Below are positions 55,849 through 64,000 of a DNA stretch of 64,000 bases, in pieces. Location of the stretch: assembly GCA_014529385.2 (NCBI GenBank), contig CM043969.1, forward strand, positions 32,402,446-32,466,445, read 5' to 3'. Each line of letters starts with the position of its first letter. The first letter of the stretch is position 1. A program made the translations under genes and the position numbers. The notes beneath the pieces were generated by a model. It searched no databases, had not been told where the DNA came from, and worked only from the letters and a program-made list of their open reading frames with translations. The DNA is from Adiantum capillus-veneris. Its lineage: Eukaryota; Streptophyta; Polypodiopsida; Polypodiales; Pteridaceae.

Positions 55849-58613
55849 CTATTGTCGTTTAATCCTCCTTTGCGTGGCTGCATGCATTCTTTCTAGCAAT
55901 TCATTGGTTAGCCGCAAATTGTATTTCTTTAAATGACATCCACTAATCCAATTAGTCATTGGTTCACCATCTAGGGTAGACAATCTTACTGCTCCACTCG
56001 GAGATACATCTTCAATGATAAACGGTCCGTTTCTCTTTTTCTTAAACTTGGGAATGTGTTGCTTAACACTAGAATGGTAATAGGACACTTTTATGTCCTT
56101 GGACACTTTTGTGTCCTGTTAAGTGACCATTTTGCTTGAATTATTTGAAGAGTATGAAAATGAATTTCTAGGTGCTATATATCCACAAAGTTGCCTTATG
56201 AGCTGAAAAAAACTTAGCATTGTTTTTTGAGTATCGATCTCACCATTAACCTTACTCTTGCACAACATTTTTGAACCTAAACTGTGTGAAAAAACGGGTC
56301 CTGTTTTTGGCTTTTTTTCAATTTTTGGAAACTATACCACTCTAAACTTCATGTTTGTGAGGTTTAGATGGCTAGAGGTTAGGCCTTCATAGTTCTCAAC
56401 ATTTTTTGATGCTTGAGTGTTAAAATTGAAAGTTATGGCCAATTTACAAGAATTGCATAATCCTGTTTTTTTGCCAAAATTAGGACTTTTATGATTTTTT
56501 TGGTGGCTTTCTTGATATCCAAATTCAATTTTGATTGTGTAAGTGTAATGTATAACATAAAGCTAATATTCCTTGAGTTTTGGGGGACCTAATATGCTAT
56601 ATAGCATAGTATATGATGATGGTTCAATTTTTTGATTGTTGAAGAATACGATACATTTTAGAGTAGCAAGTATAACTTTCTCAATATTGCTAGTTTCTTA
56701 GGCCAATTGTGTGTAGTTTGTAGGTAGTAACCATATCTAATCATAAACTACAAACTTGGCTAGATATTGAGTAGTTTCTATGGGTTTCTAGAGGTCATAA
56801 TGCTAAACCCAGTTTTTTCATGTTTGCTGTATTTAGCACTTTATCATTGCCCCCAAGGTTCCAATTGTAAGAGATCCATTATCCTTTTGACATGCTGCAT
56901 GGCTCCTTTTGAATCCAGAGGCCCAAAGGGAACTAAGAAAACATGTATATAGTATCTGTATTGAGCGTGACTATAGAAACTTTGATGATAGGTCCGTAGA
57001 ATGGAAAACATGCAACTTTTTTGTATCTTTTTTTTTTGCCCAAAAAAAAAATAGTGAGGTAAAAGCAACTATATGTTTTGGTCACCAACCCATTGATGTT
57101 AACGGGGCATTTTGTCTCATGTCTACAAAAATCTCCACTCTTATTTATATGAAATCAACCGTAAGAAATTGCTTGTAGTGACCAAGGGATGAGAAAAGTT
57201 ACAAGTTTCTCATTTTTTCCATATGTAAGAGTTATTGAACTATAAGCTCATGAAAGGATTTTTCAAAATGAGTGGATCTACTATGGTTTTGGAATTTTTT
57301 CCCAAAACCCTGAAAGGACACTTTTATGTCCTGTTAGGTTACCATTCTAGTGTTAAGGGAATAGACTAAAACTAAGTCCCCTTTCTTGAAGATTTTTGTG
57401 ATTAAGTGGGAATCAGAAAACTATTTTTGTTTTCGCTTTTGTGCATAGATGTGAGCTACAATAGTTAGCCTTTGCTCATCTAGTGTTTCTAAATCTTCAA
57501 GTTTTTTTGACAATTCATGTCCAGTCCACTCAAGATCCTTAGCTACCCTTAATGTCGGCAATAGAAATTCTATTGGCAGTATGGCATCAAGACCGTAAAC
57601 AAGGTTAAACGGTGTAACATTTAAAGTTGTTTTGAATGAAACTCGATAAGCCCATAGAGCAGCATGGAGATTCATTTCTTAGTCTGTTCTTCCTGAACTA
57701 ACCACTTTAGTCAGCACCGAGCTAAGAATTTTATTCGTATGCTCATCCGTTTGCTTGTGGGTGATAGGGAGCTAATTTGTTATTGATGACCATAAACTCA
57801 TTAAGCAAATACTCAATTACCTCATTGAGGAAATGAGTTTCCCGATCACTGACAATTTCTATTGGCAGTCCATATCTCGTGAATACATACTCATATAAGA
57901 ATGCATCAGTGGTTATGGCATCATTCTTTTGAGTTGCTTTAGCCTCGGCCCACTTGGTCAAATAGTCCGTAGCTACAATGATATATTGAGCTTCGGTTCT
58001 ATAACCAGGTGGCTGTATTGGCCCAACAAAATCTATACCCCATTTTGCGAAAGCTCTAGCCCACATCATTGATCTTAAGGGCATGCTATCTACACGTGTT
58101 GGCATTTTTGCTCGTTGACAAGCATCACACCTTTGAACATATTCTTTGATATCTGCAAAAAGTGTTGGCCACCATATGCCTGCCATCAAGATTGGTCTTG
58201 CGGTGGTCTCACTAGAAAAGTGACCTCCAACTAATCCCACATGTTCTTGTTCTATAATCGAAATATACTCGTCTTCATTTTCACAAAGACACAAATGTTG
58301 ATATTTACCTCTCCGATACAATTGGTTCCCAATAAGAGCATAGTCTCTTGCTTCAGTTTCAAATTCTCTTTCCTAAGGAAATGTTCGGTTTGATAAGTAA
58401 GTAAACAAATAGCTACTCTACTTAGGAACATGTGACATTTGAAACAATGTTACATGAGGTATGGGTGTTTGTTTTTGACATTGAGGACAATCCTTTACAA
58501 AAGATAGAACATCACCCCTCATAGTCGACCAAAATACTCCAAGTCTCAAGATTCGTTGCATAGTTTGGTGTTCCGCAAAGTGAAGTCCTACTATGGTAAC
58601 ATGTTCTTGATGT
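55849..58613 (-). pseudogene. Ty3/gypsy integrase region, interrupted by a piggyBac-like element
   Basis: Reading down the minus strand, there is a first zinc-binding module (QEHVTIVGLHFAEHQ, CPQCQKQT; about 58490-58613). Two in-frame TAGs follow, then a second H2C2 module (EQEHVGLVGGHFSSE, CDACQRAKMP; about 58110-58230). The integrase core is next (WGIDFVGPI, VATDYLTKWAEA, VSDRETHF, YHPQANG) with a frameshift near 57745 and a TAA near 57675. The tail (LWAYRVSFKT, FNLVYGLDAILP, KKGDLVLVYS) follows, and after the inserted element its end (HIPKFKKKRNGPFIIED to IKRQ, stop at 55849). RT and RNase H are not found upstream. The D,D,E residues are readable, but the copy is dead. Confidence 0.85.
56067..57352. 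mobile_element. piggyBac-like non-autonomous transposon
   Basis: This 1286-bp insertion is flanked by TTAA on both sides (56063-56066 and 57353-57356). It has perfect 14-bp terminal inverted repeats, CACTAGAATGGTAA, and subterminal copies of the near-palindrome GGACACTTTTATGTCC (two at the left, one at the right). Removing the element and one TTAA restores the gypsy integrase frame exactly (VLVYSLKQHIPKFKKK), which proves the boundaries. TTAA targets and CACTAGAA-type ends are characteristic of the piggyBac superfamily. Internal frames are short (for example 56909-57178, 89 codons) and I cannot show that they derive from a transposase. Confidence 0.87.
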
Positions 58614-58884
58614 AGGTACTGTTTTTTTTCTTCAAGAACACCTATTTAGGAAAATAGGGAAAAATTCACACATTTGGGATGATTCTTTGTGTCTCATGGA
58701 CTTGAGTTAAGGTTGTATTGTACTAGGTTGTTGCACATATGAAAAGTGAGATACAATGTTTAGTGGATGCTTATGAGTCTACAAGATCCAATATGGTCCG
58801 TTTTCAACAACCATACTATACACTAGAGTATTTTTGCACATGTTAGTTTACAAATACACACACACACACACTCACGCGCACGTG

Positions 58885-58916
<32 letters not shown>

Positions 58917-59197
58917 TGCTCATGCACCCAAAATTTTCTTCCCACACATGCTTCATTTGATAAAACAATTAAAATTTAAGTTGCAAGAAAAACTTGGGTG
59001 ACTAATGTGAAAAAAAAAACCATTCATATTGAATAAGATTTCTTGAAGATTACAAAGGTGGGATGCCATAATCAATGTTGATAATGACCATAGCTATGGG
59101 TGGAGTCATTGGACCCATTGCTAGAAGATTACAAAGTTGAAAGGCGAATGCTAAGCGATCATTCCTCTTCATTTGCATTGACATTTGATGGTGCCTC
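58614..59197. other. No gene recognised; contains a CA microsatellite
   Basis: A (CA)n-type tract lies at about 58855-58916. Homology to the gypsy module stops near 58613 and nothing else is recognised. Confidence 0.5.
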
Positions 59198-59607
59198 ATG
59201 TTCATCAAGTTTCAACTGACTCTCTTTGGCCTTGAGGATTATTGCCTTTGGAATCTTGATTTTTTAAGGAATTTGTCTACCCTTGGGCTTCCATGCCCAA
59301 ATGATGCAGCTAGTGTCTTCCCAACGTTGAGGATCATTGATGTTCTCTGTCCAATACTTGTTCCAACAATCCTTGTAAATCTCCACATCACTTGCATTCT
59401 TCTTCTTTGAAATTGGTGCCCAGTATTGTATCTTCACTTGAAGATAGGTTGCCCAGTATTGTATCTTCACTTGAAGATAGGTTGCCGAGTCATTGTTCTG
59501 ATCAATATCTGTCCATGAGACACATATTGTAGGTACTCCAAAAGATAGAACATCTATGGGTGTTTGTTTTTGACATTGAGGACAATCCTTTACAAAAGAT
59601 AGAACAT
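59198..59607 (-). pseudogene. Unrecognised coding fragment joined to a gypsy zinc-module fragment
   Basis: The minus strand reads SFVKDCPQCQKQTPI at about 59558-59604, the same zinc-module piece as at 58463-58513. It then enters an unrelated Trp/Lys-rich sequence (NKYWTENINDPQRWEDTS). A 33-bp unit is tandemly duplicated at about 59419-59485 (TTGCCCAGTATTGTATCTTC). A stop lies near 59264 and open sequence continues beyond it. The family is not recognised. Confidence 0.4.
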
Positions 59608-59834
59608 TGTTACCATATACATGTGGTAGTGATGTGTGTGAACACACTAGGACCGTCGGGGCATTTTTTCCCTCTTTAGGAGGTTTTTTCCCCCATGCAT
59701 TGTATATACGCCCATCACTCTAGGGCTATCTATCTTTCCATTGCGCACTAAGTAACACACTCTCTATTGTGTGCCTTGAGCTTCCTTCGTCTTCTCCAAG
59801 CTGTGTGTGTTTCTCTGCAACCCTAATTCCAACA
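59608..59834 (+). repeat. Copia D 5' LTR
   Basis: It is 227 bp long, begins TGTTACCATATACATG and ends CCTAATTCCAACA. It is about 97 percent identical to the LTRs of element B. Confidence 0.93.
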
Positions 59835-60196
59835 ATTGGTATCAGAGCAGGTCACGTCCTCCCAGGCTTAGTCGCCAGCTGCTCCAGCACACGCCTGCTC
59901 ACTTTCTCCGATTTCAGTGAGCTTTGGCAAGTGTTCGCAGGTCGACAAATATTTTGGGAGGGCTCGAAGAGCTCGGTCTGCTCAGAATTTTGATTTGGGC
60001 TCATTTCGGCCTCCGTTTCCACTACGGGCAGTACTGCACAGGTTATTTCGTCATTTTGTGCAGATTTTCTGTCAGTGCCGTTTTCTGCATAACAGGTGCC
60101 TTATAGTCTTCTACGGTTTGTGCTATATAGCACAAGTTGTTCCCGCTCCATTTCTCCTATTTTCGGGCAGTTTTCACATCAGGTGCAGCATTTACC

Positions 60197-61363
60197 ATGG
60201 CTGACAACAACAACACAGATGTGTTCAAGATGTTTGCTGCTGAGGACAGGTTGGATGGGGACAACTACCCTATGTGGGCTTATATGATGCAACACGTTCT
60301 TGTGTCAAAAGGTGTCTGGAACATTGTGCAGGGCATTGATGTACGTCCTGGTTCTGAAGATGTAGGCGATATTGATGATGTATTTCTCATTGTGGTTCTT
60401 TATGTTGATGATTTGCTGATCACTGGACCAAATGAGAGACATATTGCTGAATTTAAGGCTGATTTGAATGCTACTTTCAAGATGAAAGATTTGGGGCTGT
60501 TGCATCATTACTTGGGTATACAGTTTAAGCAGTGTGATGGTGGTATTGCCTTGTGTCAGAAAAGTTACATAGAGACATTGCTATGTAAGTTTGGACTTGA
60601 GGATTGCAAACCTATTGCCACTCCCATGGAAACAGGTTTGAAGTTGAGTCTACATGATGCTGGCGATCCCGCTGATGTCACTCTTTACCAAACTGCTGTT
60701 GGCTGCCTCATTTATGTATGCAACACGAGGCCAGATATTCAGTTTGCAGTCTCGCAGGTCAGCAGATTTATGCATAGCCCAGGGTCTAAGCATTGGCAGG
60801 CTGTCAAGAGGATTTTCCGCTACCTTAGTGGCACTTTACATCTTGGCTTGTTTTATCCCAAGGGGGGATCATTGCCGCCAGACTTACATGCTTTTTCGGA
60901 CTCAGATTGGGCTAGTTGTTTTGACACGCGAGTGTCCACAAGTGGTTTTTGTTTCATGCTTGGTAGTTCATGTATATCTTGGTTGAGCAAGAAGCAACCT
61001 ACTGTGGCCACTTCGAGTTGTGAGGCTGAGTACAGGGAAGTCTTCACAGCTACGGTTGAGTGTGTATGGCTCAAACGCCTTATAGCTGATTTGGGTGTTG
61101 GATAGGACACTGCCAACACTATCTACACTGACAGTCAGAGCGCATTGGCAGTTGCGAGGAATCCAATTTTTCATGCTCGCACCAAGCACATTGAGGTGCA
61201 TTACCACTATGTTAGGGAGAGGCTCTCAGCAGGAGAGATCGGCTTGGCTTATGTGCCAACACAGGACAACCTTGCAGATCTTTTCACAAAGGCATTGTCT
61301 CGTGAGAAGCTTGAAGCTTTCCGCAAAGCTTTGGGCTTACTCCCCTTTACTAGGCTGCCATAG
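60197..61363 (+). pseudogene. Copia D Gag-RNase H deletion fusion
   Basis: MADNNNTDVFKMFAAEDRL and about 57 Gag residues run in frame into DDVFLIVVLYVDDLL (RT active site) and on through RNase H (SDSDWASCFD, CEAEYRE). The in-frame fusion is open to TAG at 61103-61105, where element B has CAG (Gln in VGQDIANT). It resumes in the same frame to 61363. RNase H reads DWAS where B has DWAG. Confidence 0.88.
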
Positions 61364-62174
61364 CCATAACCCTGCAGAACTAGTTGTAACCTGATGAGCA
61401 CAACTCCAATTGGGCCACTTTAAAGCTTGAAAAATGACTAGCGAGAAAGATGAAGATGACCAAATTTGATTCCATACTTCTCCATGAGCAAAATTGACGC
61501 GAACAAAAAGTTGTCCCAGCACGACTACACGTAGAGAAGGCTAGTCGGGGCAAAAAACTGCATCCAAAAGCATCAAGAAGCCACAACGACCCAAAACCTG
61601 CAAATTTCTGATGTTTGGCTGAACTTTTTTAAGTTTGTACATGAGTTTTAATTATATACAAGTCTCACTTCAAAAAACTCAGTCACGGGCACTTACAGCA
61701 GCTTGACAGCTGTCACTAGACTAGTGACTTGCAGTGCATGTACATGTGATTGCTAAAGCAAGCTAAAAACCCCACAAAAAGAAATCCCTCACACACTTTT
61801 GACATCGAGCTTCATGTTCGTATGTACAAATTTACCAAAAATGGGGTTCTCAAAATGCGCACAACAACGTGAGTTTGAAAGGAGGGGTTTTAAAATACAA
61901 AAATTCTAGGCAATTTAACAGAGATACGTTAAAATAAGGGGTTTTTATATTCAATTTTGGAAAAATTTCCTAAAATAATGGGTCAGTTTATTCATTCAGA
62001 CATGTTAAAAGAGGGTTTTTTTAATACCTCATAAATGCACGTTATATAGGGGGTACTAAACGGTGAACCCCCCGAGTGAATCCTCAAAGCAAGTAGATAT
62101 TCTTTGCTCATCTCTGTATTCCAAGGCAATATACTCCACGTATCTATTGTCTCCTCAAGAGGCATAACAGATTT
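61364..62174. other. No gene recognised
   Basis: This is AT-rich unique sequence between copia D and the gypsy remnant. The short frames (61337-61586, minus) have no support. Confidence 0.5.
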
Positions 62175-63998
62175 TTAGCCATACATCAACTTTGATGGCA
62201 TGAACCCTGTAACAGTACTGTGTGTGGTATGATCAACCCATAAAGCATAGGGTAGCAAATGAGGCCAATCACCAGTATTTCCTTTGCATGCTATAGCCAA
62301 TGCCTTGATAATGGGGGGATGTCCCCTAATGGTTTTACCATTTCCTTTTGGGTTATATGACATAGTGAGAGATAACTTAATACCTAGTCGAGAAACAAAT
62401 TCTCTGGCCTCATCAGCATGAAGTTCTCCTCTATCCACAGTAAATTTTCCAACACATCCATATCTGCATATTACATCTTCAAGTAAAAACTTGCATACCA
62501 CACTTGTAGCTTTAGTTTGCAAATCCCTCCCTTCAATTTGGTTTGTCAAATCCTCCCTAGCAAGCTCAACATACCTCATTTTCCGTAGGCATTGTAATCA
62601 AATTGACTACAAACTTGAAATGCATACACGCTAGATATGTTGGATGTAACCCATCACGATGCTTTACATTTGACACACATTACAAGTTTCAACAAAGTGT
62701 ACCACATCTTTATACATTCTCTTCCATCAATATCAATCTTTGATTTTAGCAAAAGTGGCCCAAACTCCCCTAACGACTCGTGGAAGTTTTTAAGTACTTA
62801 GAGTTGTGTTACCCTATCATAAACCACTCGTTGAGGGGTTTCCTTGGATGTTTCCATAAAATCCTGTCCTGTAAGAAATATCCATAAGCCTCCTTACGGA
62901 TTCGCTTAAACTCTTGTTCGGTCTAGTCTTCCTGCTTCTCCAGTGTACTCAGATATTTCCTAATCAGCAACCATTCTCCTTCATATTTGGCTTCTGCAAA
63001 AGATTGTAATGCAAAAGCCGTGTCTTTGCATTCAACATGCAGTTTTGAAGATGTAAAGAACCTCAAGCCCACATCTTCATCTTCTCAAAGCATAGTTTCT
63101 TCATCATCAAATCTGGCTGTGAACAACATATTAGCTACTGGATTATCCTTACCTGCAATGTGATGAAACTCAAGATTTAACGACTTTATATATGCAATCC
63201 AATGTAGCATAGCTATATATGGTGTAGAACAACTTGTGATCATCCCGAGTAATGGCAAGCAATCTCTCTCCACTATGACAGAAGCACCAATGAAGTATTC
63301 CTTATTGCACCTTAGGGTAGTTGATATGCCACAAAGTTCCCTTTTTACTTGCGGATGTGCTCTCTGCCAAGCACTTAATAATTTAGAACCAAATGTGGTA
63401 CCACCCAATTCTTGTGGGACTCGTGCCAACCATCACAATGATTGGCTTCCTGCTTTTGTAGTCTGCTTTTCTTAATGTAGGAGACTCTTCTAACAAAGAA
63501 ATTGGTATAACACCTCTGCAACATGTGAAAAATGGGGTAACCATATTAGGTAGAAAACACACGCACCTAAAAATCTTTGCACTTCTGTAATTGAGTTGCA
63601 CGTCTCTTTCATCTTTTAAATAGAATCCACTTTGATAGGGCTGGGTATTCTACTGACGGTCCACATAAGTGTCCCACAATCAAGGCTTCTTTTACCCCAA
63701 AGATAGACTTTTGGCTTGAGAGTGTAAGGTTGACCTCTTCAAGCCTTGATAATATCATGTCACAATCAACAATATGGTTAGCCACAAACTGTCTGCACCC
63801 CCTCTTATCTTTGGATTCATCTTTTTCACCCTCTTCACACCCTTTTATCGGCACATTGTCAATAAAAGACATGGTAACTTGAGGAATGAAATCCCTCAAC
63901 ACTTTATTCATCCCATTCATCATGTGAGAAACTGAATTGGTTGCACCCTATGGCAAGGTACACATTCTTAGTAATCCCAAAGGAGTACGCATGGGTGT
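62175..63998 (-). pseudogene. Ty3/gypsy pol remnant (RT, RNase H, integrase)
   Basis: The minus-strand remnant begins beyond the window end. RT motifs read GATNSVSHMMNGMNK and SFIDNVPIKG (63609-63960), where the catalytic pair is DN instead of DD. RNase H is at 63085-63429 (AHPQVKRELCGIS, HHIAGKDNPVAN). A linker is followed by an integrase core fragment at 62175-62579 (VCKFLLEDVICRYG, VDRGELHADEAREF, YNPKGNGKT, PYALWVDHTTHSTVTGFMP). Stops and shifts separate the parts (frames differ between RT, RNase H and integrase). The combination of GATNSV with F-D-D-PIKG marks a gypsy lineage distinct from the locus at 55-58 kb. Confidence 0.85.
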
Positions 63999-64000
63999 TA

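Larger units (their letters stand above)
59608..61363 (+). mobile_element. Copia element D, internally deleted relative of B
   Basis: A 227-bp 5' LTR (59608-59834) matches the element B LTR with about six differences. It is followed by the same leader, a primer site TGGTATCAGAGC at 59837-59848 and the Gag start at 60197. A deletion of about 3.3 kb (relative to B) joins Gag codon 57 or so to the RT just before YVDDLL. The copy stops at 61363 near CTCCCCTTTACT, where B shows a related CCCTTTACT 30 bp further on. The 3' LTR is missing. It cannot move on its own. Confidence 0.9.

Overview
The window looks like repeat-dominated nuclear DNA of a land plant. The evidence is two intact plant-type flotillin genes, Ty1/copia and Ty3/gypsy elements primed by an initiator-methionine tRNA (TGGTATCAGAGC-type sites), long (GA)n/(CT)n tracts, and nonsense changes of a CAG-to-TAG kind expected where CHG methylation occurs. 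Penelope-like elements (PLEs) are, to my knowledge, uncommon in flowering plants, so I lean towards a fern, lycophyte or gymnosperm. That is inference and the species cannot be named.

Layout. 1-2545: 3' part of a decayed copia element (A). 2956-3439: a MITE with a 10-bp target duplication, ending 27 bp from the stop codon of flotillin copy 1 (3467-4933, minus). 4967-7535: the upstream region of that gene, duplicated in tandem around an LTR-like piece. 7536-10130: microsatellites and tandem repeats (28 bp and 240 bp units). 10136-15313: copia element B (minus) with two identical 227-bp LTRs and a TCAAG target duplication; its polyprotein is open except for one TAG. 15319-17171: unrecognised sequence, followed by three 276-bp repeats that look like an intron plus a 40-nt exon.

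17990-30282: a tandem array of three PLE units, period about 4.67 kb. Each codes for an N-terminal GIY-YIG endonuclease followed by a Penelope-type reverse transcriptase, all broken by stops or frameshifts. This permuted domain order is the most unusual content of the window. 30709-31466: GA-rich repeats and a long inverted repeat. 33101-34567: flotillin copy 2 (plus), about 97 percent identical in protein to copy 1. The two genes point away from each other across 28 kb of mobile DNA.

35109-38027: a gypsy gag-protease remnant (minus). 39089-42432: an old copia remnant (E) with both LTRs and an AAGAT target duplication. 43938-47110: a decayed coiled-coil ORF of unknown family (minus). 49215-58613: a decayed gypsy locus (minus) into which copia element C (49910-55098, CCTCC target duplication) and a 1286-bp piggyBac-like element (56067-57352, TTAA target duplication) have inserted. 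59608-61363: copia D, an internally deleted relative of B. 62175-63998: another gypsy pol remnant (minus).

Apart from the two flotillins I can support no intact host gene. I found no convincing tRNA, rRNA or CRISPR array. The window is best read as layers of nested insertions separating a recently duplicated membrane-scaffold gene pair.
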